Assembly (NCBI GenBank): GCA_030639305.1
Contig: DAOWCY010000086.1
Span: forward strand, 1-27,396
DNA: 27,396 bases
Source of the DNA: JAGLQA01 sp023135565
Lineage (GTDB): Bacteria > Acidobacteriota > Aminicenantia > UBA2199
Direction of reading: 5' to 3'
Below the pieces are notes generated by a model. It was not told the origin of the DNA. It did no database searches and saw nothing but the letters and a program-made list of their open reading frames with translations. The translations under genes were made by a program, and so were the position numbers. Shown in pieces: positions 14,379-21,719 of the stretch; position 1 is the stretch's first letter, and each line of letters begins with the position of its first letter.

Positions 14379-14449
14379 TACACTTGCCTACGATGGAGGG
14401 CAGAAGCAGCAGCGCCGTGAGAACCAGCAAAAAAATCTTTTTTATTCAT
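14351..14449 (-). pseudogene. Remnant of an exported-protein gene (signal peptide fragment)
   Basis: On the minus strand an ATG at 14449, with AAGG upstream, opens M-N-K-K and meets a run of six A. Removing one A restores a clear signal peptide, KKIFLLVLTALLLLP, which then runs to a stop at 14351, overlapping the lipoprotein 3' end. It looks like a frameshifted and truncated gene start. Confidence 0.4.
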
Positions 14450-14580
14450 ATGGCCTTCTTTTTTTTCGGTCAGTAGTCCGACCCTATTTTATATCACACA
14501 AAGGAATTGATTTCAAAGCCTTTGATTTCCTAAAATTCCCATCAAAATGCGAAAACCTCTTTGCAGCCTGGGTAAATCGG
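14450..14580. other. Intergenic stretch before repeat copy 5
   Basis: No gene or clear signal seen. Low-complexity T-rich tracts only. Confidence 0.3.
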
Positions 14581-14675
14581 CTAAACTTTTTCTTGAACGT
14601 ATCGCTCATGAAAAGTTTTTGGAAGTCCAGAAACCTTTTTTCAAAAAGGTTTTTGGCCGCCGGAGGCAAATTGAT
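14581..14675 (-). repeat. Dispersed palindromic repeat, copy 5
   Basis: Contains CGTATCGCTCATGAAAAG, related to the GAGCGATAAG block of copies 2 and 4, then a 10-bp hairpin AAACCTTTTT-TC-AAAAAGGTTT and GGCCGCCGGAGGCAAA. The hairpin is longer by a symmetric insertion in both arms than the CAAACTTTT-TC-AAAAGTTTG hairpin of copies 1 and 9. Confidence 0.7.
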
Positions 14676-14726
14676 AGGAAATTCAGGGATTTCTTTGCCC
14701 GTTGTATTTTTTAAAAATTATGTTAT

Positions 14727-14732
14727 TATAAT
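14727..14732 (+). promoter_or_regulatory. -10 box of the small gene at 14753
   Basis: Perfect TATAAT with only a weak -35 (TTGTAT at 14702-14707, 19-bp spacing). It lies 5 bp before an ATG at 14738, which is followed by GGAGG and the preferred ATG at 14753. Confidence 0.5.
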
Positions 14733-14752
14733 ATATTATGGAGGAACAAAAA

Positions 14753-14974
14753 ATGGCCGACACAATCATGCAAGAAAAAAGAGAAGCGATAAAAAAAGAA
14801 TTTTTGCAGTTGACGCCATTGCAGCGCGTCCGCAGGATGAATGCCATTTTTAACGACATGATCGCCTTGAAAGCGAAAACAAAGGGAGTGCCGGAATATG
14901 AAATCTATCGAAGCTACCTTAAGTCTCCCAGGAGAACCGGTTCAGAGCTTGAAGATAAAAGCCAATTGATTTAG
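14753..14974 (+). CDS. Small hypothetical protein, possibly the first gene of a broken pair
   Basis: 73 aa, MADTIMQEKREAIKKEF onward, predicted all-helical. I prefer the ATG at 14753 with GGAGG (14740-14744) at good spacing. An ATG at 14738 is in frame 5 bp after the -10 box and could serve as a leaderless start, adding five residues. Inside its 3' end an overlapping +1-relative frame starts at 14898 (M-K-S-I-E-A-T-L-S-L-P-G) and stops at 14969, as if a second gene had begun by overlap and been truncated. Small helical partners of this kind occur beside toxin or nucleotidyltransferase genes, but I do not recognise the family. Confidence 0.5.
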   Translation: MADTIMQEKREAIKKEFLQLTPLQRVRRMNAIFNDMIALKAKTKGVPEYEIYRSYLKSPRRTGSELEDKSQLI

Positions 14975-15016
14975 GATATTTTTAAATAAAGAAATCTTAT
15001 ATTGAAATAGCGGGGT

Positions 15017-15478
15017 CTAAAAATTCCATTCTATGGGATTTATAAAATATTGGAACTCAATGGCCCTGCCTTCAGGATCACGGGCAAAAAAATGATAAAT
15101 GTCGTATTTTTTGTTCTCCTTGGGCGCGGCATCGGCAATAGCTTTGAACTTCTTGTACATGCGGTCCACTTCTTCTTTCTTTTTATAAAAAAAGGTCAAC
15201 ATTCCACAAGTTTCGCTATCCTCACGCTGGCAAAAACCGAAAAGAAAACTACCGTGCCGCAAAATAATACAACCTCCTTGATCGAGCCATAACGTACAAC
15301 CTACCTGCTCTACATAAAAAGATTGCAGTTCCTTTAGTTTTTGGGTTTTAAAAAAGACAATGCCGCTCATGTGATTCTCCTTTGTTTGGGTTTCTTTTTT
15401 TGCCGGGTTAGAGTTCCCGGCTCCGGCCGGCAGCGCCGCGAGCAAAAACAATAAACATAATAAAAAAACTCTTTTCAT
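15017..15478 (-). CDS. VOC (glyoxalase/bleomycin-resistance) superfamily protein with an N-terminal signal peptide
   Basis: 153 aa. A signal peptide (MKRVFLLCLLFLLAALPAGAG) precedes one VOC module: GIVFFKTQKLKELQSFYVEQ, a central GGCIILRHGSFLFGF strand and the C-terminal DPEGRAIEFQ motif. VOC proteins are metal-dependent enzymes or binding proteins acting as dimers; the metal ligands are not certain here. Two starts have good ribosome-binding sites: the upstream ATG with AGGAGG, giving an exported form, and Met37 (ATG at 15370) with AAGGAG 6 nt upstream, giving a cytoplasmic form that begins exactly at the VOC fold. Own promoter at 15513-15542. Confidence 0.8.
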   Translation of the reverse strand: MKRVFLLCLLFLLAALPAGAGNSNPAKKETQTKENHMSGIVFFKTQKLKELQSFYVEQVGCTLWLDQGGCIILRHGSFLFGFCQREDSETCGMLTFFYKKKEEVDRMYKKFKAIADAAPKENKKYDIYHFFARDPEGRAIEFQYFINPIEWNF

Positions 15479-15512
15479 TTTAACGCCTCCTTTTTTAAGC
15501 TTTCCATAGGCT

Positions 15513-15542
15513 TTTATATCACGAAGCCGCCGCTCCTGTCAA
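15513..15542 (-). promoter_or_regulatory. Sigma-70-type promoter of the VOC gene
   Basis: Minus strand: TTGACA (15542-15537), 18-bp spacer, TATAAA (15518-15513). Confidence 0.65.
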
Positions 15543-15697
15543 ATCTTGCCTCCGGCGGGGGGACGGCGTCCCCAGCCAATAAGCCGCTTCGCGGCAGGGT
15601 GGTGTTTTTGCTTCTCAATCATCAAAAGCCCCGTACGCACGGGGAGGCGATTAGCTGCTTCGCAGCAGGGCAGGGTCGCCGAAGGCAGCCACGGGGC
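15543..15697 (+). repeat. Dispersed palindromic repeat, copy 6, with added hairpins
   Basis: TTGCCTCCGGCGGGGGGACG, GCCGC-TTC-GCGGC, and the local hairpin CCCCGT-ACGC-ACGGGG (15629-15644). AGCCCCGT (15627-15634) can instead pair with ACGGGGCT at 15691-15698, which abuts the lepB -35 box. A mosaic copy filling the region between the divergent VOC and lepB promoters. Confidence 0.6.
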
Positions 15698-15726
15698 TTG
15701 ATTTTGTGGGGATTTTGCAGTACAAT
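15698..15726 (+). promoter_or_regulatory. Leaderless-type promoter of the signal peptidase gene
   Basis: TTGATT (15698-15703), 17-bp spacer, TACAAT (15721-15726). The ATG at 15732 follows after 5 bp and no Shine-Dalgarno site exists, so the mRNA should begin at the start codon. Confidence 0.75.
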
Positions 15727-15731
15727 GACCT

Positions 15732-16760
15732 ATGCTGGAAAAATATTTTGAAAATAGAAAAGAAAAAAGAATAAAAAAAAAACTGGAACTTAAAGAACAA
15801 AGAAAAAAGATCGGCCTGTTCCGGGAATATTTCGAACTGATCGCCGAAACCCTGATCTATGTTTTTTTCGTGATGGCTTTCCTACTGCAGACCTTTGTCA
15901 TCCCCACCGGCTCGATGATCGACAACCTGCTGATCGGCGACCACCTGCTGGTAGACAAGATTTCCTATTCCAATTCGCTGAACGCTGTAGACAGCTTCCT
16001 TCTCCCCCAAAGGGAGATCGAAAGAGGAATGATCGTCACTTTCAGGGCCCCCCACGAACTGGAGAAAGAGTACGTCAAAAGAGTCATCGCCCTGCCCGGG
16101 GAAACCATCAAAATAATCAAACAGCAGGTTTATATCAACGGCAAACCGCTGGAAGAAGAATACAAAAGCCATTATAGTAATATCGTCCACTTTTTTGAAA
16201 AGAGCAAACGCATAATAGAAAAGTACACACCGACCGCTGAAAACCAGGAAGAAACCCTGACAAAAATTGTTTTTTCCGACCGGGATAAGACCCGCATCGA
16301 CGAACTATATAAAAAAGACAGCGCCGGGGAATTCACCCTGATAGATTCCAGCAGCGAAAAGTTGTTGAGATATAACGATATCCAGGTGGCGAACTGGTAC
16401 GGCGATAATTTTCCCTTAGGATACGAAAATTATGACGAGGTAGACCATCGGTTTAATTTAAAAAAAAATTACCGCAACTACTTTGTCGATACCGAAATCG
16501 GCAGGGCCTTTAAAGTTCCCGAAGGACACTATTTCTGTATGGGCGACAACCGCGACAACAGCCTGGATTCGCGCTTCTGGGGGCCTGTGCCGGAAGACCT
16601 TATCAGCGGCAAACCCTGGCGCATCTACTGGTCTTTCGACTCTACCACGAAAGAGTATCTAACACCCGGTATTCTCCACAAAATAAAAGATTTATTCAAA
16701 ACGATCATCAATTTCTTCCCCAAAACCCGCTGGAAACGAACCTTCAAAAAAGTGGAATAG
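15732..16760 (+). CDS. lepB: Signal peptidase I
   Basis: 342 aa, serine protease of family S26 that removes signal peptides from secreted proteins at the outer face of the inner membrane. A basic cytoplasmic N-terminus (about 1-30) precedes a single membrane helix (about 34-57), then box B PTGSM with nucleophile Ser61, box D YVKRVIALPGE with general base Lys116, and box E GDNRDNSLDSRFWGPV (about 271-286). Between boxes D and E lies a large charged insertion (about residues 140-250), longer than in E. coli-like enzymes. It is preceded by a leaderless-type promoter and stands alone. Exported proteins in this window (lipoproteins aside) would be its clients. Confidence 0.95.
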   Translation: MLEKYFENRKEKRIKKKLELKEQRKKIGLFREYFELIAETLIYVFFVMAFLLQTFVIPTGSMIDNLLIGDHLLVDKISYSNSLNAVDSFLLPQREIERGMIVTFRAPHELEKEYVKRVIALPGETIKIIKQQVYINGKPLEEEYKSHYSNIVHFFEKSKRIIEKYTPTAENQEETLTKIVFSDRDKTRIDELYKKDSAGEFTLIDSSSEKLLRYNDIQVANWYGDNFPLGYENYDEVDHRFNLKKNYRNYFVDTEIGRAFKVPEGHYFCMGDNRDNSLDSRFWGPVPEDLISGKPWRIYWSFDSTTKEYLTPGILHKIKDLFKTIINFFPKTRWKRTFKKVE

Positions 16761-16889
16761 AGCCGGTAGAGCCTCCGGTATCCTAATTTCTTGCTTTTTT
16801 CTTTATTTCGATATTCGATATTCTTCCCGGTTGTCAGCCCGATAGATTTCGCGAATGCCCGTTTGCTGAAAGCCGAAAGCTGAACGCTG
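16761..16889. other. Convergent intergenic region lepB / thioredoxin gene
   Basis: Contains a small inverted motif CCGGTAGAGCCTCCGG and a T-rich tract soon after the lepB stop, weakly terminator-like, and a GCTGAAAGCCGAAAGCTG low-complexity stretch. Nothing firm. Confidence 0.3.
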
Positions 16890-17321
16890 TTACCGTCCGA
16901 TGATCCCCTCTTTGGTGAGTATGTCAACTATTTTAGCAAAGGCTTCCCTGCCTTCAGAAGTGAGTTTACCCTGCCCATCGTAAACCTGGAAATGAGGAAT
17001 AGAACGCAGTTTGTACTGCTTGGCCAGGGGCGAACCCCAATCGATCCGCTTAACGCCTCTGCGGTTGATATCTATTTTAATGACCACGATATCCTCCCTT
17101 CTCTCATCTAATTTAACAAGAAAAGGCGAAATCTTGCGGCAGGGGCCGCAGTAGTCGCTGTAGAAATCGATAATGTTTGTTTTGCCTGCTTGCAAATATT
17201 TTTTAACATCAACCTCTTCTCCGGGGTTATCCGAATTTACGGCATCGGCGCCCGCGGCTATCGAAGCGCACATCGATAACAAAATCGCAGCCAATGTCAT
17301 TATAATCGTAATTTTTTTCAT
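16890..17321 (-). CDS. Exported thioredoxin-family protein
   Basis: 143 aa. A signal peptide (KK then hydrophobic IIMTLAAILLSM, likely cut after AAGA) directs it to the periplasm. The thioredoxin fold follows: IIDFYSDYCGPCRK with redox pair Cys58 and Cys61, VIKIDIN, and the cis-proline loop RSIPHFQVYD with Pro109. The CGPC pair points to a thiol reductant/oxidoreductase rather than a DsbA-type oxidase (CPHC). A Cys at residue 18 is preceded by Met, so a lipobox is unlikely. AGGAG lies 8 nt before the ATG. Own promoter at 17363-17390. Its client proteins are unknown, but the Cys-rich lipoprotein at 13803 shows that such substrates exist. Confidence 0.9.
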   Translation of the reverse strand: MKKITIIMTLAAILLSMCASIAAGADAVNSDNPGEEVDVKKYLQAGKTNIIDFYSDYCGPCRKISPFLVKLDERREDIVVIKIDINRRGVKRIDWGSPLAKQYKLRSIPHFQVYDGQGKLTSEGREAFAKIVDILTKEGIIGR

Positions 17322-17362
17322 TTTTTTTCTCCTGGGTTTGTCAAATTTATGTTTAGTGCCTT

Positions 17363-17390
17363 ATTATAAACTAATTTTTGAAAAAATCAA
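17363..17390 (-). promoter_or_regulatory. Sigma-70-type promoter of the thioredoxin gene
   Basis: Minus strand: TTGATT (17390-17385), 16-bp spacer, perfect TATAAT (17368-17363). Confidence 0.6.
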
Positions 17391-17416
17391 TATTGGTTAT
17401 TTTTTAACGATATTTT

Positions 17417-17475
17417 TGCCTCCGGCGGCCCTGCCGGGGGCCAAACTTTTAATTATTTAAAGGCGAGAAGCGCCA
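17417..17475 (+). repeat. Dispersed palindromic repeat, copy 7 (short)
   Basis: TTGCCTCCGGCGGCCCTGCC, GGGGGCCAAACTTTT, then GGCGAGAAGCGCC. It lies between the thioredoxin promoter and the 3' end of the galE operon. Confidence 0.65.
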
Positions 17476-17539
17476 CCTGCCGCGAAGCGGCTCTTTTAGG
17501 CTGGTTTATTACCCTGCCCACATGGTGGGCCGCCGCACC

Positions 17540-18388
17540 CTATTCCAGTGGCGCTGCTATTTTGACTTCCGCCTGCATGAGCACTACTTTTAAATAGCAG
17601 CGGATTAGCATCAAGATTTGATAAACCAAAAAAATAATAACCGTGTAAACCAAACTGTCTAATAATCCGCTGACTAACAAATAAATTAGATAAAGAATAA
17701 ACAGCGAAATCCCGTAACACACAAACAGGATCAGCACATTGATTTTATTAGAGAAGGTGATTTTGATCCCTTCTTTAAAAGAGATTAAAAAATTCCTCTC
17801 TTCTTCTAAGCGGTAAATCCTGGAAAAATCGTATACGGCTGTGGAAAATATTAAAATCACCACAGATACCACTGCCCAGATAAAAAAGAAAAAAGGCCAT
17901 ACCGCTTCATTTATTTCCAGGATGCCGGGCTTCCAGTATAAAACCATGGCGCCCACAGGAAAAATCAAAGCTACTGCCCAATTCAAAAGATTGATTAAGA
18001 AAACTTTAAACATGGGGAAAAAATTCTCAGCGGATGTATAAATTAGGTTGGTGAAGGTGGCTTTCTGTTCGCCCAGCAGCACCCCGTAAATGCCCCCGGC
18101 GGAAAATATAGAGGCCAAAAAATACAAAATAACCGGCAGCGCCAATAAAGAAAAAAGCAGCGGAAAACCGCCTTCGTAATTGTAAATGATGTCGCTGAAA
18201 AAACTAAAAAAACCGCCTTGACCGACTGTTTCGCGGGCCGATAGCGATTCGCCCGCCGCGCCGGAAAAGAGCTTGTAAAACCCGTAATAACCGATCAAAG
18301 AAAAGAAAAGATTAAATAAATAGGCGTAAAGAGCAGCCCGTACGCTGCGAAACCCCATACTACCGAAATAAGCTTTTATCGCTTCCAT
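17540..18388 (-). CDS. Polytopic membrane protein of unknown function
   Basis: 282 aa with about six hydrophobic helices: YAYLFNLFFSLIGYYGFY, FPLLFSLLALPVILYFLAS, VFLINLLNWAVALIFPVGAM, PFFFFIWAVVSVVILIF, VLILFVCYGISLFILYLIYLL and the next SLVYTVIIFLVYQILML. The arrangement resembles DUF4013-like or glycerophosphoryl-type accessory membrane domains, but no catalytic motif is seen. AAGGAG precedes the ATG. The gene begins 10 bp after the stop of the M1 peptidase gene, so it is the last gene of the galE-peptidase operon and may support the peptidase in the envelope. Confidence 0.7.
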   Translation of the reverse strand: MEAIKAYFGSMGFRSVRAALYAYLFNLFFSLIGYYGFYKLFSGAAGESLSARETVGQGGFFSFFSDIIYNYEGGFPLLFSLLALPVILYFLASIFSAGGIYGVLLGEQKATFTNLIYTSAENFFPMFKVFLINLLNWAVALIFPVGAMVLYWKPGILEINEAVWPFFFFIWAVVSVVILIFSTAVYDFSRIYRLEEERNFLISFKEGIKITFSNKINVLILFVCYGISLFILYLIYLLVSGLLDSLVYTVIIFLVYQILMLIRCYLKVVLMQAEVKIAAPLE

Positions 18389-18398
18389 ACCGCACTCC

Positions 18399-20444
18399 TT
18401 AAGGAATAAACAAACCCAAAAAAACCTGGAAGAAAAAACCGGCTTTTAATGCCAGTTTCCTGAGCAGCGGGGTTTCAGGTTGACGCACTTTGGAATTGTT
18501 GAGAAAGTTTTTATCCAGCACTATTTTAAACTCCGGGTCCAGCGCTGCATAATCTATAGGCGACGGGTCTATACTAACAAACCGTTTCCATTTTTTATCT
18601 TCTTTCCAGGTGAATGTGATTGCCTGCCCGTTTTCCAGTTTTACCAGCGCTTGCACCGGGAAATAGCCTTCCTTTCTCAGGAAAACCACCTCGTTGCGGT
18701 ACTTTCCCGGCTGCCTGGGAATTTCAACAGATTCTACTTTGTACACCGCATTATCCACCCCCTGGCCCTGTTTTATAAATTGCTCGAAAGCCCAGGAGAA
18801 ATCCTCCTCCATAAACTCATTAAAAAGAGCGATAAAATCAGCGGTAGTGGGATGCTTGAACTTATACTTTTCAGCGTAAGATTTAAAAAAGGCGTACATC
18901 TTTTCCCTGCCGATAAGGTTTTTTAAGCTGCGCAGCAGCAGCCCCGCTTTGGCATACACGCTGCCGCCGTACTGGCTGCCGTTCAAAAACTCCCGGGCGT
19001 TTTGCCCTACTTTATCTACCGGCAGCAGCGAAAGATAAGACAGGCGGCGCAGTTCCCAATCGTCGATCTTAAAAAAGCCGCCATCCCAGGAGGAGGCGCC
19101 GTCTTTAAAATATTCATCCAATATCTCCATCTCAAAGAAAGTATTAATTCCTTCATCGAGCCAAGCTTCGCGGGACTCATCGTTTCCGATCAGGCCGTAC
19201 CAGTACTGGTGCCCGAATTCATGGATGGTCACCCGTTCCGGGAGTTTTACACTCTGGGGTAAAATATCTAAGTGCGCCAGGGTGATCAAGGTGGGATACT
19301 CCATGCCGCCGGAGAGTATCCCTTTTAAAGGCGGGTCTACCAGGGTGATTTTTTTATAGGGATAGGGGAATATATGTTTCGCAAAAAACTCCATAGCAAA
19401 TTTCAGGGAGTTTAGATAACGCTCTTCGGCTTGGCCGTGGTGGGGGGCTAAAAGCAGTTCGATGGTGGTTTCGTGGGGATTCCCGGCTAACTTTATTTTT
19501 TCTTCGCAGCGCTTAAAACGGGGGTAAGCGGTCCAGGCGAAATCGTGGATATTGCTCTCTTCATAAAAATAAGTAGTGCTGTCGCCTTTTTTTTCGCTTT
19601 TGATCAAATTGCCGCAAGCGCCGGTGATATATTTCGTGGGTAGGGTAAGGCTGACTTTATAATCGCCGTAATCGGAGAAAAATTCGGCGTTTTTAAAATA
19701 TTGAAAACTCTGCCAAAGGCCCTCCGCGGACAATACCCCGATTTTGGGGAGCCACTGCCCCATAAAAAAATAACTGCCCGCCCTGCCTGTCCTGGCAAAA
19801 ATGTCCGGTATGGTTAGTTTAAAAATAATTTTAAGCGAAATTTTGTGCAGCGATGCGACTGCTTCCGGCAGGTCTACGTGCAGCAGGGTTTTGTCCTCTT
19901 TGTTGTTGTCGTCGGGGCAGACGAAACGCATCTTTGCCGTTAAGTTTTCGCCGCCGATGACGCGCATGTCTTCGATCTCGATGCCGCCGAATTGCAGTTT
20001 ATCCAATTCCTGCTGCGTTTTTTTGTGCAGGCCCCATTCCCGCAAAAAAGAACTTTCCGGGCCGCGGAAAGCATTATAATAAAGGTGGAACAGCAAATGA
20101 TTCACCGGCGCGGAAGACTTATTCACCCAGGTGAGTATCAGGCTGCCTTTTAGGCGGTTCTCTGCGGGGAAAAGCCGGGCGTCGATAATGTATTTTACTA
20201 CCGGGGCTCTGGCATTTTGCTCCGTGTCGATGGCGACGCCTGTTTTTTCATAGGGGATCAGCTCGGCAGGTTCTTCTTGTTTTTGTAATTCCTGGCCTCC
20301 GGCGGGCAGGGGGCGCATTTTGAAAAAACTGCCCCCTGCACCCCCGCAAAAACTTCTTATGAAGTCCGTATCTTCGACTCCTCCTGCTGTGTGCAGATCG
20401 AGTATGGCGAAAAAAAGCAAAACAAAAAAAAGCTTTTTTTTCAC
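18399..20444 (-). CDS. Exported M1-family zinc metallopeptidase
   Basis: 681 aa. A signal peptide (MKKKLFFVLLFFAIL) is followed by an M1-type N-terminal beta domain (about 75-330) and a gluzincin catalytic domain. Substrate-loop GGMEYP lies at 379-384, zinc site HEFGH at 408-412, third ligand Glu431 in WLDEGI (18 residues after the second His) and catalytic Tyr497 in YGGSVYAKA. All catalytic residues are present, so it should be an active aminopeptidase-type enzyme in the periplasm or at the surface. A copy of the dispersed palindromic repeat (20291-20362) is translated in frame as part of residues 28-52 (GGAGGSFFKMRPLPAGG), between the signal peptide and the folded domain. It starts 3 bp after galE stops. 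Confidence 0.92.
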   Translation of the reverse strand: MKKKLFFVLLFFAILDLHTAGGVEDTDFIRSFCGGAGGSFFKMRPLPAGGQELQKQEEPAELIPYEKTGVAIDTEQNARAPVVKYIIDARLFPAENRLKGSLILTWVNKSSAPVNHLLFHLYYNAFRGPESSFLREWGLHKKTQQELDKLQFGGIEIEDMRVIGGENLTAKMRFVCPDDNNKEDKTLLHVDLPEAVASLHKISLKIIFKLTIPDIFARTGRAGSYFFMGQWLPKIGVLSAEGLWQSFQYFKNAEFFSDYGDYKVSLTLPTKYITGACGNLIKSEKKGDSTTYFYEESNIHDFAWTAYPRFKRCEEKIKLAGNPHETTIELLLAPHHGQAEERYLNSLKFAMEFFAKHIFPYPYKKITLVDPPLKGILSGGMEYPTLITLAHLDILPQSVKLPERVTIHEFGHQYWYGLIGNDESREAWLDEGINTFFEMEILDEYFKDGASSWDGGFFKIDDWELRRLSYLSLLPVDKVGQNAREFLNGSQYGGSVYAKAGLLLRSLKNLIGREKMYAFFKSYAEKYKFKHPTTADFIALFNEFMEEDFSWAFEQFIKQGQGVDNAVYKVESVEIPRQPGKYRNEVVFLRKEGYFPVQALVKLENGQAITFTWKEDKKWKRFVSIDPSPIDYAALDPEFKIVLDKNFLNNSKVRQPETPLLRKLALKAGFFFQVFLGLFIP
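20291..20362 (+). repeat. Dispersed palindromic repeat, copy 8, inside the M1 peptidase gene
   Basis: CTGGCCTCCGGCGG, then the perfect 9-bp inverted repeat GCAGGGGGC (20306-20314) and GCCCCCTGC (20331-20339), then ACCCCCGCAAAAACTT. It matches copy 2, where the outermost pair of the same stem is C-G instead of G-C. The insert length keeps the reading frame. Confidence 0.8.
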
Positions 20445-20447
20445 TTC

Positions 20448-21446
20448 TTAATCCTCCCGGCGCAGCTTCTTCTCCCAGGCCCAGGCTGTTTCGATAATAT
20501 ATTCCAGGTCGTTGTACCGCGGTTTCCAACCTAAGGTTTTTTGGATCAGTTGGGAGTCGGCCACTAACTGCGGCGGATCGCCTCCCCGCCTGGGCGCTTC
20601 TACCACTTCGAAATCTATCCCGGTGACTTTTTTTATAGTGTCAACCACTTCCCGCACCGAACTGCCCTGGCCGTAGCCGCAGTTAAAAACCAAACTCTTT
20701 TTTTCTTTTTTTAAGTAGTCTAAAGCCAGCAGGTGGGCTGTAGAAAGGTCGTCGGTGTGGATATAGTCCCTGACGGCTGTGCCGTCGGGCGTATCGTAGT
20801 CGCTGCCGAAAATCTTCAACTGGGGATATTCGCCTAAAGCTGCTTTCAGAGCCAGGGTGATCAAGTGGGTGGGTTTTTTGTATTGTTGGCCGATTCGTGC
20901 TTTGCCGTCCGACCCGGCAACATTAAAATAGCGCAGGGCAATATAGTTAAAATCCGGCAGCGCAGCCGCCGTATCTTTTAGAACCATCTCGGTAAAGAGC
21001 TTTGATTTGCCGTAGGGGTTAATCGGGTTCAATGGCGCATTTTCATCCACCGGGACTTTTTCCGGGGTGCCGTAAACTGCTGCCGTAGAGGAGAAAACGA
21101 AATTCTGTATGCCGCTTGCCACGCAAGTTTTGATCAGTTTGAAAGTATTGACGGAATTATTTTCGTAATATTTCAGAGGATTTTGCACCGATTCTTCTAC
21201 CACGATGGAAGCCGCGAAATGAATAATGCTTTTGATACCGTATTTTTTGATAGTATCTTTGAGCAAGGTAGAATCGGAAATATCGCCCTCGATAAAATCG
21301 CCGTAGAGGACATTTTTTTTGTTACCTGTAGACAGGTTATCGTAGACCACCGGCAGGAAACCTTTTTCTCCTAAGTCTCGTACTATATGGCTGCCGATAT
21401 AGCCCGCGCCGCCTGTCACCAGGATATTTTCTTTAATTTCAGACAT
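20448..21446 (-). CDS. galE: UDP-glucose 4-epimerase
   Basis: 332 aa, extended short-chain dehydrogenase that interconverts UDP-glucose and UDP-galactose (or their N-acetyl forms) for glycan synthesis. NAD-binding GGAGYIGSH lies at the N-terminus (about 12-20), then HFAAS (76-80), catalytic SSTAAVYG with Thr121 and the Tyr145-x3-Lys149 pair in NPYGKSKLFTE, RYFNVAGSD and RDYIHTDDL near the C-terminal substrate domain. The length matches the bacterial family. It is first in an operon with the M1 peptidase and membrane protein genes, with a promoter at 21479-21507. Specificity for plain or N-acetylated sugars is not resolved here. Confidence 0.95.
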   Translation of the reverse strand: MSEIKENILVTGGAGYIGSHIVRDLGEKGFLPVVYDNLSTGNKKNVLYGDFIEGDISDSTLLKDTIKKYGIKSIIHFAASIVVEESVQNPLKYYENNSVNTFKLIKTCVASGIQNFVFSSTAAVYGTPEKVPVDENAPLNPINPYGKSKLFTEMVLKDTAAALPDFNYIALRYFNVAGSDGKARIGQQYKKPTHLITLALKAALGEYPQLKIFGSDYDTPDGTAVRDYIHTDDLSTAHLLALDYLKKEKKSLVFNCGYGQGSSVREVVDTIKKVTGIDFEVVEAPRRGGDPPQLVADSQLIQKTLGWKPRYNDLEYIIETAWAWEKKLRRED

Positions 21447-21478
21447 AATAACCTTCCTTTTCTAAAATGTTAAACTTA

Positions 21479-21507
21479 ATTGTAGATCAAATCGAAAAAA
21501 TTAGCAA
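21479..21507 (-). promoter_or_regulatory. Sigma-70-type promoter of the galE operon
   Basis: Minus strand: TTGCTA (21507-21502), 17-bp spacer, TACAAT (21484-21479). Leader about 25-30 nt. Confidence 0.65.
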
Positions 21508-21516
21508 GTGCGGGGA

Positions 21517-21624
21517 GGGGGCGTTTACGCTTCTCAATTATCAAAAGTTTTGTTCAAACTTTTTCAAAAGTTTGGCCGCCGGAGGCAAATTTGTTTTAGA
21601 TTTTTACCAAAAATAGACATTTAC
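21517..21624 (-). repeat. Dispersed palindromic repeat, copy 9
   Basis: GCTTCTCAATTATC, AAAGTTTTGTTCAAAC, the CAAACTTTT-TC-AAAAGTTTG hairpin, GGCCGCCGGAGGCAAA, TTTGTTTTAGATTTTT and an end CAAAAATAGACATTTAC like that of copies 1, 3 and 10. Confidence 0.75.
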
Positions 21625-21681
21625 CGGGGAACAGCTTTCGGCATTCGACCCCGGCAGGGTGGATTTTTTATCTTCGCCGGG

Positions 21682-21710
21682 TTGACAATTAGTAGAAATC
21701 GTTTTAATAT
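21682..21710 (+). promoter_or_regulatory. Promoter of Rpn gene copy 1
   Basis: Perfect TTGACA (21682-21687), 17-bp spacer, TAATAT (21705-21710); the ATG is 9 bp further on, so the leader is at most a few bases. A TATAAT at 21709-21714 would need a spacer of 21-22 bp. The same sequence precedes copy 2. Confidence 0.65.
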
Positions 21711-21719
21711 ATAATCCGA

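Noticed and set aside
16890..17321. Lipoprotein signal in the thioredoxin-like protein
   Set aside because: Cys18 is preceded by Ser-Met, which does not fit a lipobox; a normal signal peptidase I site after AAGA fits better.
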